Under the pieces are notes generated by a model. That model saw only the letters and a list, made by a program, of their open reading frames with translations, did not search any database and was not told the origin of the DNA. From Alphaproteobacteria bacterium (GTDB taxonomy: Bacteria > Pseudomonadota > Alphaproteobacteria > Sphingomonadales > Kordiimonadaceae), in the NCBI GenBank assembly GCA_021774735.1, contig JAJFIS010000051.1, forward strand, positions 1 to 36,310: a DNA stretch of 36,310 bases, read 5' to 3'. Positions 7,874 through 17,422 of the stretch are shown here, piece after piece. The position numbers and the translations under genes were made by a program. Every line of letters begins with the position of its first letter. Position 1 is the first letter of the stretch.

Positions 7874-8500
7874 ATGGCTAATCAATTAAGCATAAAAAGC
7901 AACCCATTGTTCTCGAAAGAAAATATGATTGTTAAGGATGCACAGGCATTCAGGAATAATTTGGGAGACATACACCAGCTTGGGTGGGACATTTGGGATG
8001 AAAAAAGAAAAAATAGTCCATTTGATATCCCCATTCGTAGCCAAATAACTATGCAAGACTTAGGCGTTCACATACCCGCCATGTCGATATATGAGATCAG
8101 GTCTGATGACCGTTTACAGTTGCGGATGTGTGGTTCTGATGTTGAAGTTTTCTTTGGTCTATGTGGCACAGGAAAATTCCTTGAGGAGCTAGCAGAGCCA
8201 GAAGCGAGGGATTTAGTATGGACATTTTTTAATAATATTATGACCATACCATGCGCAGGCTTTTCTCGTGAAACTATGACAAGTGGGGGTGGCAAGCGTG
8301 GTGAAATTTCAAATTTGATTTTGCCAATTACCAATAGAGATGGAACAGCCAAATTGGGCATGTCTCTAATGCAGGTGAAGTTCCGTGATTATCAAGCGCC
8401 AAAAAATATTTTGGCAAGGCCGCCTCATGAAAAAATGATAACGCATAAGGAACTGCATGAAGGGAAATATATTGATCTCGGCTTTGGTCTGCCCTTTTAA
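7874..8500 (+). CDS. PAS-domain protein (PAS_5-like)
   Basis: A soluble protein of about 208 residues from the ATG chosen here. The central part (I-P-A-M-S-I-Y-E-I-R-S-D-D-R-L-Q-L-R-M-C-G-S-D-V, then G-L-C-G-T-G-K-F-L-E-E-L, and later I-S-N-L-I-L-P-I-T-N-R-D-G) follows the pattern of the alphaproteobacterial PAS_5 family, in which a lone PAS domain of unknown ligand makes up almost the whole protein. There is no output domain, so it may act by binding a partner. The frame opens at a GTG at 7853, seven codons upstream; neither start has a good ribosome site, so the N-terminus is uncertain. The gene is flanked by repeats and a toxin-antitoxin locus. Confidence 0.75.
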   Translation: MANQLSIKSNPLFSKENMIVKDAQAFRNNLGDIHQLGWDIWDEKRKNSPFDIPIRSQITMQDLGVHIPAMSIYEIRSDDRLQLRMCGSDVEVFFGLCGTGKFLEELAEPEARDLVWTFFNNIMTIPCAGFSRETMTSGGGKRGEISNLILPITNRDGTAKLGMSLMQVKFRDYQAPKNILARPPHEKMITHKELHEGKYIDLGFGLPF

Positions 8501-8560
8501 GATACTCTTGGCTCCTTAAGTTTCCTTTATTTATTGACATCACTCCCTGCTGTTTTAGTA

Positions 8561-8683
8561 GTCTTTCCCGGCGAGATCACGCTTGATCGAGGGAAGGGGG
8601 TCCATTCGGGATTTCCATATTCAGTGCCCTATGCCCTATGGACCCTCTTCCCCCAGGCCAAATGCCTTCGCTGAGGGTGACGG
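8561..8683 (+). repeat. dispersed doublet repeat, full copy 1
   Basis: About 123 bases made of two half-elements in inverted orientation. The left half starts GTCTTTCCCGGCGAGATCA and ends GGTCCAT; the right half is its degenerate reverse complement ending in GAGGGTGAC. Each half also contains its own short stem. A second full copy lies at 14750-14868, a reverse-oriented copy at 27421-27532 and a right-half copy at 9487-9534. This copy sits between the PAS gene and the antitoxin gene stop. Confidence 0.8.
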
Positions 8684-8700
8684 GTAGGGGGAAAGCTCAT

Positions 8701-9081
8701 CTAGGCAGAGGCGAAAATGCTTTCGGCTGGAATGCGCCATTCTTTATGCAGTAAGGCCGCCTGCGCAAGAGTTGGTTTGCGTTTACCATTTCTAATCTCT
8801 GATGCGCGTGATTTCGAGTGCAATAATACCGCTAAATCTGTCTGGGAAAATCCCTGCTGCTCCATTCGAAATTCAAGCGCTTCTATCAGCGATGGGGTTT
8901 CTATCGGATAATGCTCGTCTTCATATTTGTTTATGATGACAGCAAGTGCCTCTAAGGCATCGGCCTCTGGCGTGTCTGGTTCAGCGTCCATCAGCTCTTC
9001 AGCAATGGTGAGTGCATTTGCATAGTCGTCATCCGCTTGGATAATCTTGAAGGCTGCAAATATTTTTTCCATTCTGGTCAT
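8701..9081 (-). CDS. HigA-type antitoxin, XRE helix-turn-helix
   Basis: A 126-residue protein. Residues about 1-55 are acidic and helical and are likely to wrap the toxin. Residues about 66-122 form an XRE-type helix-turn-helix (F-S-Q-T-D-L-A-V-L-L-H-S-K-S-R-A-S-E-I-R-N-G-K-R-K-P split across the recognition helix). The ATG at 9081 has AGGAGA just upstream and is preferred to an ATG three codons in. The gene follows the toxin gene by 24 bases; toxin-first order is typical of HigBA. The product should repress the operon through the paired operators at 9433 and 9465. Confidence 0.88.
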   Translation of the reverse strand: MTRMEKIFAAFKIIQADDDYANALTIAEELMDAEPDTPEADALEALAVIINKYEDEHYPIETPSLIEALEFRMEQQGFSQTDLAVLLHSKSRASEIRNGKRKPTLAQAALLHKEWRIPAESIFASA

Positions 9082-9105
9082 AATGTTCTCCTAGCTTTCC
9101 TGTGG

Positions 9106-9399
9106 CTATACTAGCGCCGCGTCAATGGCATCATATTCTTTGTGAGTGCCAACAAATTTTACAAAACCGACCGTGTAGCGTTTGTTCATGGCAACGACCA
9201 GTCGGTGTTTATTGCCGCAGATATTAAAAACCACCCTGTTATTGGCAATGAATGAGGCCGAGCCATACAGTGTTTTAATATCAGCTGGCCCTTTGATCTG
9301 GGTGCTGGTTATTTCGCTATGCCATGCACTTAAGGCGTTCTTGGTTTCAGGGCGTTGTTGCCAATATTTCACCAATGTTTTCCGGCTAATAATGCGCAT
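9106..9399 (-). CDS. HigB-family mRNA interferase toxin
   Basis: A 97-residue protein matching the HigB toxin family throughout: N-terminal M-R-I-I-S-R-K-T-L, central G-P-A-D-I-K and S-A-S-F-I-A-N-N-R-V-V-F-N-I, then K-H-R-L-V-V-A and F-V-K-F-V-G-T-H-K-E-Y-D near the end. Family members fold like RelE and cut ribosome-bound mRNA. The full length and intact conserved blocks suggest an active toxin. It is first in the operon, before the antitoxin. Both genes are bracketed by direct repeats at 8636-8683 and 9487-9534. Confidence 0.9.
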   Translation of the reverse strand: MRIISRKTLVKYWQQRPETKNALSAWHSEITSTQIKGPADIKTLYGSASFIANNRVVFNICGNKHRLVVAMNKRYTVGFVKFVGTHKEYDAIDAALV

Positions 9400-9429
9400 A
9401 TAAAATAAGTTTCCTGCTTAATATTGAAT

Positions 9430-9458
9430 ATAGTTCCATATTTGGGAACGGCTGTCAA
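9430..9458 (-). promoter_or_regulatory. putative higBA promoter
   Basis: Reading leftward, TTGACA (9458-9453) is followed after 17 bases by AACTAT (9435-9430). This places the start of transcription about 20-25 bases before the toxin start codon. One operator overlaps the -10/spacer and the other lies just upstream of the -35. Confidence 0.5.
9433..9449. promoter_or_regulatory. toxin-antitoxin operator 1
   Basis: A 17-base palindrome, GTTCC-N7-GGAAC, almost identical to the site at 9465-9481. The 32-base centre-to-centre distance (three helical turns) puts both on the same DNA face, as expected for cooperative repression by the HigA-type protein. Confidence 0.65.
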
Positions 9459-9464
9459 TGCATA

Positions 9465-9481
9465 GTTCCATATTTTGGAAC
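9465..9481. promoter_or_regulatory. toxin-antitoxin operator 2
   Basis: The second GTTCC-N7-GGAAC palindrome, differing from operator 1 at only one or two central bases. It lies directly upstream of the putative -35 of the higBA promoter. Confidence 0.65.
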
Positions 9482-9486
9482 ATACT

Positions 9487-9552
9487 CTATGGACCCTCTT
9501 CCCTCAGGCCAAATGCCTTCGCTGAGGGTGACGGTAAGAGTGAGGGTGACGA
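9487..9552 (+). repeat. dispersed repeat, right-half copy with duplicated tip
   Basis: Bases 9487-9534 match 8636-8683 at 47 of 48 positions. The terminal TGAGGGTGACG tip is then repeated 18 bases further on at 9541. The left half of the element is missing. With the copy at 8561-8683 it brackets the toxin-antitoxin operon in direct orientation. The remaining stretch up to the atp operon (9553-9787) shows no gene; it holds a 6-bp inverted repeat at 9753-9773 followed by TATAAT at 9774-9779. Confidence 0.75.
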
Positions 9553-9787
9553 GTAGGGCACGGCGAGGGCTCAATGGATATTTTTTGGTTAATTTATCGC
9601 CGCTTTTGATGCCTTAAATGATTCTTTTTTGGCTTATGGCTTTTGGCTACTTGCATGGTCTAATTCCTTGTGCTAGAGGGAAGCCGAAATTGATAGTTCA
9701 CGGTGATTAAGGTCGCTGCAAAGCGCTGAAAAAACTAGGGCAATAATATTAGAGCAGCATACCGTTAGCTGCTTATAATTTGAGGGA

Positions 9788-10357
9788 ATGGCTGACGTGG
9801 CATCTGATAAAGCCAACGTATCTGGAATTACCGGTCGCTATGCCACCGCGCTCTTTGATCTTGCAAAGGATGCGGCAGCAGTAGATTCGGTTGAAACAGA
9901 CCTTCTTAAGCTGCGTAGCATGCTTGATGGAAGCGACGATTTTGCGACATTTGTATCTAGCCCACTTTATAGCCGCGCGGAACAAGTAAGTTCGGTTGCT
10001 GCTGTGGCGGGGTCAGCTGACTTGCATGATCTTACACAAAAGTTTCTTGGGGTTCTGGCGACCAATCGTCGCTTAAACGTTCTTAAAGGTATTACACGGG
10101 ATTTTGCGGCCCTACTGTCGCATCACCGGGGTGAGGTTACAGCTTCTGTAACATCGCCTAAAGCACTAACGAAAAGTCAGCTATCCGAGCTGGAAAAACA
10201 GTTGAAACAGGCCATTGGTAGCTCCGTGACAATCGACGCATCAGTTGATGCTAGTTTGCTGGGCGGTATGGTCGTCAAGGTGGGCTCTCGCATGGTCGAT
10301 AGCTCTATCAAAACCAAGCTAGACAACCTCGCAATTGCAATGAAAGGGGTTCAATAA
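9788..10357 (+). CDS. atpH: ATP synthase F1 delta subunit AtpH
   Basis: Forms the peripheral stalk joint between F1 and F0 on the cytoplasmic face of the inner membrane. The 189-residue length and motifs ([15 protein letters not shown], then N-R-R-L, and a C-terminal [20 protein letters not shown]) are typical. The ATG at 9788 is only one or two bases after GAGGGA, too close for good initiation. An in-frame GTG at 9797 lies about 9 bases away and gives an N-terminus more like relatives, so the true start may be 9797. It is the first gene of atpHAGDC, and its stop overlaps the atpA start. Confidence 0.96.
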   Translation: MADVASDKANVSGITGRYATALFDLAKDAAAVDSVETDLLKLRSMLDGSDDFATFVSSPLYSRAEQVSSVAAVAGSADLHDLTQKFLGVLATNRRLNVLKGITRDFAALLSHHRGEVTASVTSPKALTKSQLSELEKQLKQAIGSSVTIDASVDASLLGGMVVKVGSRMVDSSIKTKLDNLAIAMKGVQ

Positions 10358-11886
10358 TGGATATCCGTGCAGCGGAAATCTCGAAGGTCCTGAAGGACCA
10401 GATCGCAAGTTTCGGTAACGAAGCTGAAGTATCAGAAGTCGGCACCGTGCTTTCAGTCGGTGATGGTATTGCCCGTATCTTCGGCCTAGACAATGTTCAG
10501 GCCGGTGAAATGGTGGAATTTCCTGGCGGCGTAAAAGGCATGGCGCTTAACCTAGAGAGCGACAATGTTGGTGTCGTTATTTTCGGTAGTGACATTGGCA
10601 TTAAAGAAGGCGACACCGTTAAGCGGACTGGCGCCATTGTGGAAGTGCCTGTTGGCCGAGGTCTACTTGGCCGGGTGGTTGACGGTCTTGGGAACCCCAT
10701 TGACGGCAAAGGCCCCTTAAAAGACGTGACCTTTTCGCGGGTTGAGGTGAAAGCCCCGGGCATCATTCCCCGCATGTCGGTTCATGAGCCTGTGCAAACT
10801 GGCTTGAAAGCTATTGATAGCCTTGTGCCAATTGGCCGTGGCCAACGTGAGCTGATCATTGGTGACCGCCAAACCGGTAAAACCGCTGTTGCGATTGACA
10901 CTTTCCTCAATCAAAAAACCATCAACGCTGGCGATGACGAAGCCAAGAAACTTTATTGTATCTATGTTGCTATTGGCCAGAAGCGCTCCACCGTTGCACA
11001 GATTGTGAAAACGCTGGAAGAGCAAGGCGCGATGGAATATTCCATCGTTGTTGCGGCTACAGCGTCTGAGCCTGCACCATTGCAATTCTTGGCTCCCTAC
11101 ACTGGCACTGCGATGGGCGAATTTTTCCGCGACGGCGGCATGCATGCGGTTATCGTTCACGATGACCTCTCCAAGCAAGCTGTTGCTTATCGTCAGATGT
11201 CTTTGTTGCTCCGTCGCCCTCCTGGACGTGAAGCATATCCAGGGGACGTTTTCTATCTTCACTCAAGATTGCTTGAGCGGGCAGCGAAAATGTCTGAAGC
11301 TAACCGCGCAGGCTCCTTGACCGCTTTGCCGATCATTGAAACCCAAGCTGGTGACGTGTCTGCTTATATTCCAACCAACGTGATTTCGATCACCGATGGT
11401 CAGATTTTCCTTGAAGCTGAGCTTTTCTATAAAGGTATTCGCCCCGCTATTAATGTGGGTCTGTCTGTGTCACGGGTGGGGTCATCCGCGCAGGTTAAAG
11501 CCATGAAGCAAGTTGCTGGTTCGATCAAACTTGAGCTTGCTCAATACCGCGAAATGGAAGCCTTTGCCCAGTTTGGTTCCGACCTTGATGCCTCAACCCA
11601 GCAGTTGCTGGCGCGTGGTGCCCGGCTGACCGAGCTGTTGAAGCAAGCGCAGTTCTCTCCGCTGGCTATTGAAGAGCAAGTGGTAAGCCTCTTTGCTGGT
11701 GTGAATGGGTATCTGGATAAAATTGAGACAGCAGATGTTACACGCTTTGAAGAGCAGTTCCTTGCGGAAATGCGCTCCAAGCATGCTGATGTCCTTGCGA
11801 CAATCCGCACTGAGCAGAAACTGACGGATGAGACGACAGCCAAGCTGAAGTCAATCCTGGGTGAGTTCGCCAAAGCGTTTAGCTAA
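10357..11886 (+). CDS. atpA: ATP synthase F1 alpha subunit AtpA
   Basis: The regulatory (non-catalytic) nucleotide-binding subunit of the F1 hexamer. It has 509 residues, the standard length. The P-loop G-D-R-Q-T-G-K-T is at 169-176, and the arginine-finger region [12 protein letters not shown] is present in the C-terminal third. The start ATG overlaps the atpH stop (TAATG), so translation is probably coupled. atpG follows after 45 bases. The F0 genes are not adjacent, as is usual in alphaproteobacteria. Confidence 0.98.
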   Translation: MDIRAAEISKVLKDQIASFGNEAEVSEVGTVLSVGDGIARIFGLDNVQAGEMVEFPGGVKGMALNLESDNVGVVIFGSDIGIKEGDTVKRTGAIVEVPVGRGLLGRVVDGLGNPIDGKGPLKDVTFSRVEVKAPGIIPRMSVHEPVQTGLKAIDSLVPIGRGQRELIIGDRQTGKTAVAIDTFLNQKTINAGDDEAKKLYCIYVAIGQKRSTVAQIVKTLEEQGAMEYSIVVAATASEPAPLQFLAPYTGTAMGEFFRDGGMHAVIVHDDLSKQAVAYRQMSLLLRRPPGREAYPGDVFYLHSRLLERAAKMSEANRAGSLTALPIIETQAGDVSAYIPTNVISITDGQIFLEAELFYKGIRPAINVGLSVSRVGSSAQVKAMKQVAGSIKLELAQYREMEAFAQFGSDLDASTQQLLARGARLTELLKQAQFSPLAIEEQVVSLFAGVNGYLDKIETADVTRFEEQFLAEMRSKHADVLATIRTEQKLTDETTAKLKSILGEFAKAFS

Positions 11887-11931
11887 GGCGGCTTGTCACC
11901 CTTTTTGGAACCCTAAGGAAAGCGTACCGAG

Positions 11932-14263
<2,332 letters not shown>

Positions 14264-14311
14264 GCTGTTATTTAAAGGCCTGAGCTATTTATTGAAGGAA
14301 GGTGCTTTCCC

Positions 14312-14719
14312 ATGACGGATAGCCTGAAATTTGAATTGGTATCGCCAGAGCGCTTGTTGAAAGACATGCAGGCTGTGGAAGTTGTTGTGCCGGGCAGCGA
14401 AGGTGACTTTGGTGTGCTTCCGGGTCATGCGCCTGTGATGACAGCCCTGCGCCCCGGTGTTGTTAGCGTTACCGCAAGTGACGGCGACACGGCCGAGCGT
14501 TTGTTCGTCAAAGGTGGTCTCGCCCAAGTTGGTGTGAGCGGTCTGACCATCTTGGCCGAAGAAGCCATGGACATGGACGGTATCGACGCCGACGAGCTGA
14601 AGCAAAAGCTTGCTGACACCCGCGAAGACATCGAAGACGCTGAAGACGACGTCGAGAAAGCCCGCCTGATCGGTGAGTTAGAGTGGATGACAGCCTTGTC
14701 AGAAGCCTTAGCGGCCTAA
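14312..14719 (+). CDS. atpC: ATP synthase F1 epsilon subunit AtpC
   Basis: The rotor subunit that joins gamma to the c-ring and can inhibit ATP hydrolysis. It has 135 residues with the N-terminal beta sandwich (F-E-L-V-S-P-E-R-L-L, then G-S-E-G-D-F-G-V-L-P-G-H-A-P) and a C-terminal helical part that is rich in acidic residues (D-T-R-E-D-I-E-D-A-E-D-D-V-E-K-A). The ribosome site GAAGGAAGG is about 10 bases before the ATG. It is the last gene of the operon; no T-tailed terminator follows, only a repeat element. Confidence 0.96.
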   Translation: MTDSLKFELVSPERLLKDMQAVEVVVPGSEGDFGVLPGHAPVMTALRPGVVSVTASDGDTAERLFVKGGLAQVGVSGLTILAEEAMDMDGIDADELKQKLADTREDIEDAEDDVEKARLIGELEWMTALSEALAA

Positions 14720-14749
14720 CGCCCTCACAGAAGGTCGCAAATTGTAACC

Positions 14750-14913
14750 GTCTTTCCCGGCGAGATCATTCATGATCGAGGGACACGGAATCCATTCTGT
14801 TGTGCCTTCATCCCCTTGGGTCGCATGGATACTCTTCCCTCAGGCTACCGCCTTCGCCGAGTATGACGATTTTAGTGGGGCTGTCGCCCTCATAGAGTAT
14901 GACGCTTTTGGTG
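14750..14913 (+). repeat. dispersed doublet repeat, full copy 2 with duplicated tip
   Basis: Bases 14750-14868 align with the full copy at 8561-8683 in the same orientation. The terminal GAGTATGACG segment (14859-14877) is repeated with few changes at 14895-14913, a 36-base period. It lies directly after the atp operon, so its stems could protect or end the atp transcript. A short inverted repeat AGTGGC/GCCACT at about 14934-14953 follows. Confidence 0.75.
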
Positions 14914-14962
14914 AGGTGGGGCTTTGCCTGAGAGTGGCCCGGGCCAGAGCCACTTAACCCTC

Positions 14963-15613
14963 TCACTCAGCCATATATTTCACACACATGGCCAAAGCAT
15001 CATCGAACATGGGCACGCTCAGGCGGCCTGTGTTGGTGTTATAGCGCGAGCAATGGTAGCTATCGACGATATGGCGACCGTCCGGCAATATGTGGTGGGC
15101 GCAGTGACCAAAGGGATAGTCTTTGAGCTTAAGGCCGAGCGTGCGCAGCAAGCCATCATGGGCGATGCGGCCCAGCGCCAGATAAACCCGCACCTCCTTC
15201 ATTTGATCAAGTTGATTAAGCAGATAAGGTCGGCATTGGTTGACCTCTGGCCCCGTGGGTTTGTTTTGCGGCGGCACACAGCGCACCACATTAATGATCA
15301 TGGTGCTGATAAGCTGTAAACTGTCCTTCGCATCCTTTTGGTATTCACCCGAGGCCAGCCCCGCTTTGGTCAGGCCAGTGAATAGCGTATCGCCCGCATA
15401 GTCCCCCGTGAAGGGTCTGCCGGTGCGGTTTGCCCCTTTCAGGCCCGGGGCCATGCCCACCACCATCAGCTTGGCATTGGGATCGCCGAAGCTGGGAACA
15501 GCGCCGTTAAAAAAGTCTGGGAATTTTTCAGCATTGTCACGGCGAAAAGCCACAAGGCGTTCGCAAGCCGTGCAGTTTCTCGGTGCGTCTGCCGGATGTC
15601 CTAATTGGTTCAT
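14963..15613 (-). CDS. family 5 uracil-DNA glycosylase (UDGb), Fe-S
   Basis: Removes uracil (and often other deaminated bases) from DNA to start base excision repair. It has 216 residues. The family-5 motif G-M-A-P-G-L-K-G-A-N-R-T-G-R-P-F-T-G-D is at 53-71 and the second motif Y-H-C-S-R-Y-N-T-N-T-G-R-L, with H187, is near the C-terminus. Four cysteines (C14, C17, C112, C127) are placed as in the 4Fe-4S glycosylases. The usual H-P-S in the second motif is H-C-S here. The gene starts 15 bases after the NYN nuclease gene on the same strand, so the two probably form an operon. Confidence 0.9.
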   Translation of the reverse strand: MNQLGHPADAPRNCTACERLVAFRRDNAEKFPDFFNGAVPSFGDPNAKLMVVGMAPGLKGANRTGRPFTGDYAGDTLFTGLTKAGLASGEYQKDAKDSLQLISTMIINVVRCVPPQNKPTGPEVNQCRPYLLNQLDQMKEVRVYLALGRIAHDGLLRTLGLKLKDYPFGHCAHHILPDGRHIVDSYHCSRYNTNTGRLSVPMFDDALAMCVKYMAE

Positions 15614-15628
15614 TTGTATGGTGTGTCC

Positions 15629-16234
15629 TTAGGTCTTATCGTCATATTCTTCATAGTCGGGCATTTCGTCGCCGTCACTTTGCTCATAAACCGAATGCGG
15701 GCGATTGCCCGGGCGGGCCAAAACTTCACGCAGGTCTGACAGGTCAACATATTGGTCCGCTTGGCGGCGCAGTTCATCGGCGATCATGCTGGGCTTGGTT
15801 TTATTGCTGCTAACCACCGTGGCGCGCAGGCCCTTGCGCTGCACAGCTTCCAACAAGCGCCGGAAGTCACCGTCACCTGAAAACAGAACCACATGGTCGA
15901 GCGCGTCAGCGATATTCAACATATCCACGGCAATTTCGATGTCCATATTGCCCTTAATTTTACGCCGTCCTTGGTCATCGACAAATTCTTTCACCGGCTT
16001 GGTCACCAGCGTGAAGCCGTTATAGTCTAGCCAGTCGACAAGGGGACGCAGGGGGGAATATTCCGCGTCCTCCAGCAAGGCGGTGTAATAATAAGCGCGG
16101 ATGAGGCGGCCATTCTCTGCGAAATATTTGCGCAGGGCTTTATAATCAATTTCCATATCAAGGGCGCGGGCGGTGGCATATAAATTGGAGCCGTCGATAA
16201 ATAGCGCAATCCGCTCTTCGGGGTAAACAAGCAT
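15629..16234 (-). CDS. NYN-domain (LabA/DUF88-like) putative ribonuclease
   Basis: A 201-residue protein from the ATG at 16234. The PIN-like NYN domain has all its acidic metal-site positions: D14 in F-I-D-G-S-N, D98 and D104 in N-M-D-I-E-I-A-V-D, and D121 and D123 in S-G-D-G-D-F. This suggests an active metal-dependent nuclease acting on RNA, though substrates in this family are mostly unknown. The C-terminal tail (D-G-D-E-M-P-D-Y-E-E-Y-D-D) is strongly acidic and probably disordered. An open frame continues 25 codons upstream to 16309, but the family usually starts near Y-P-E-E-R-I-A-L-F, supporting the later start. It lies upstream of the glycosylase gene and divergent from folK. Confidence 0.88.
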   Translation of the reverse strand: MLVYPEERIALFIDGSNLYATARALDMEIDYKALRKYFAENGRLIRAYYYTALLEDAEYSPLRPLVDWLDYNGFTLVTKPVKEFVDDQGRRKIKGNMDIEIAVDMLNIADALDHVVLFSGDGDFRRLLEAVQRKGLRATVVSSNKTKPSMIADELRRQADQYVDLSDLREVLARPGNRPHSVYEQSDGDEMPDYEEYDDKT

Positions 16235-16354
16235 AAAAAATCCAATCAAAAAATATTCATAACAATCGACTAATGATGTTATTAAGCGCTTAGTTTTCTG
16301 GCTTATCAAGTTTTAACAGTCAGAGGCATAGCCAGTAGTTGTAAAGGGTCTATT

Positions 16355-16897
16355 GTGGTTGCAGTTGTTATTGGTTTAGGGGCGAACATACCGTCAGAAC
16401 ACGGTACAGCCTTGCAAACGCTGGAAAGCAGCCTTGGTCATATAGAGGATCAGCTGGGGCAAATCATACGGCGGTCACCTTGGTATAGTAGTACCCCCAT
16501 AGGGGTTTTAGGCCAGCCAGATTATGTTAACGGCGCGGTTTTGATTGAGACAAAGCTGGAACCCACTGCGATTTTGGCGCAACTACATAATATTGAACAT
16601 GACCTGGGCCGCAGGCGCCAGGGCAGATGGGCCGCACGCTGCATTGATTTGGATTTGCTCGTGGTCGAGGATTTGGTTTTGCCCAGTGAAGCCCAGTGGT
16701 ATGAGGTAGCTGATAATGTTGATCCCGCCGCTTTTTTGGTTGAGCCCATTGTGCCGCATCCCCGTTTGCATAAACGCTTGTTCGCGCTTAAGCCTTTGCA
16801 AGATGTCTGGCCTGATTGGCATCACCCACTTTTGGCACAAGATGCAACAACTATGATCTCCGCTTTAGAGGATGAGCAGGTTATTCATCAATTATGA
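16355..16897 (+). CDS. folK: HPPK: 2-amino-4-hydroxy-6-hydroxymethyl-dihydropteridine diphosphokinase
   Basis: Transfers pyrophosphate from ATP to 6-hydroxymethyl-dihydropterin in folate synthesis. It has 180 residues. Visible features are the N-terminal G-L-G-A-N-I, the signature R91-W-A-A-R95-C-I-D98-L-D100-L-L with the two magnesium-binding aspartates, and P-H-P-R-L-H-K-R-L-F-A-L-K-P-L. The GTG start is supported by AAAGGG six bases before it. The C-terminus is slightly longer than in E. coli. The gene stands alone upstream of rpoZ; folP and folB are not here. Confidence 0.95.
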   Translation: MVAVVIGLGANIPSEHGTALQTLESSLGHIEDQLGQIIRRSPWYSSTPIGVLGQPDYVNGAVLIETKLEPTAILAQLHNIEHDLGRRRQGRWAARCIDLDLLVVEDLVLPSEAQWYEVADNVDPAAFLVEPIVPHPRLHKRLFALKPLQDVWPDWHHPLLAQDATTMISALEDEQVIHQL

Positions 16898-16930
16898 TTG
16901 CTATATTGACAATATCTAGTGTTTCAGGGC

Positions 16931-16959
16931 TTTACAGGCTCTCATCTCCTCTATATAAG
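16931..16959 (+). promoter_or_regulatory. promoter of rpoZ
   Basis: TTTACA at 16931-16936 and TATAAG at 16954-16959 are separated by exactly 17 bases. This predicts a transcript starting near 16966, some 34 bases before the rpoZ ATG. The match to the sigma-70 consensus is the best seen in the window. Confidence 0.65.
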
Positions 16960-16999
16960 CGGGCGCTTGTGTTAAATTCCATTTCCTCGGAGATTTTGA

Positions 17000-17305
17000 A
17001 TGGCCCGTGTAACCGTTGAAGACTGTATTGAAAAGGTTAAGAACCGTTTTGACCTCGTATTGCTAGCAGGCCAACGCTCTCGGCAGATCAGTTCGGGCTC
17101 AGCGATTGAAGTTGAGCGTGACAATGACAAGAACCCAGTGATTGCGCTGCGGGAAATTGCCGAAGAAAAAATGACCCCGGATAGCTTGAGAGAAACGCTG
17201 ATTTCTGGCTTGCAGACCCATGTTGATGTCGACGAGCCTGAAGAAGTTGACATGTCAATTGTCAGTGCTGGTAACGAGGAAGCATCAGCTGAGCCAACTG
17301 CTTAA
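17000..17305 (+). CDS. rpoZ: RNA polymerase omega subunit RpoZ
   Basis: Assists assembly of RNA polymerase by holding beta-prime and forms part of a ppGpp site in proteobacteria. It has 101 residues with the conserved start M-A-R-V-T-V-E-D-C, then [15 protein letters not shown] and [10 protein letters not shown]. The C-terminus is acidic. The ribosome site GGAG is present before the ATG. It is followed by a strong terminator, then by rel; the rpoZ-rel linkage joins a ppGpp target with its enzyme and is conserved in the class. Confidence 0.97.
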   Translation: MARVTVEDCIEKVKNRFDLVLLAGQRSRQISSGSAIEVERDNDKNPVIALREIAEEKMTPDSLRETLISGLQTHVDVDEPEEVDMSIVSAGNEEASAEPTA

Positions 17306-17331
17306 GCACTACCGAAAAAGAAAATTTCTTA

Positions 17332-17365
17332 AACCCGGTCATTTGGCCGGGTTTTTTCTTTTTTG
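17332..17365 (+). terminator. intrinsic terminator after rpoZ
   Basis: A nine-base stem (17332-17340 with 17345-17353, one G-T pair) closes a four-base loop and is followed by a T-rich tail. It separates rpoZ from rel on the same strand, so rel is either read by partial readthrough or from its own start in 17366-17422, where no clear promoter is visible. Confidence 0.9.
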
Positions 17366-17422
17366 TTAGGCGACTTATGGCTATGAATAGGGTGCATATT
17401 CACCAATGGGACGGAGCTAGAC

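Noticed and set aside
11593-11873. Long antisense frames within atpA, atpD and parC
   Set aside because: They are shadows of strongly biased codon use in well-known genes and have no own start signals.
17332-17365. Riboswitch or attenuator before rel
   Set aside because: The hairpin is a simple terminator for rpoZ; no alternative fold or leader peptide is visible.
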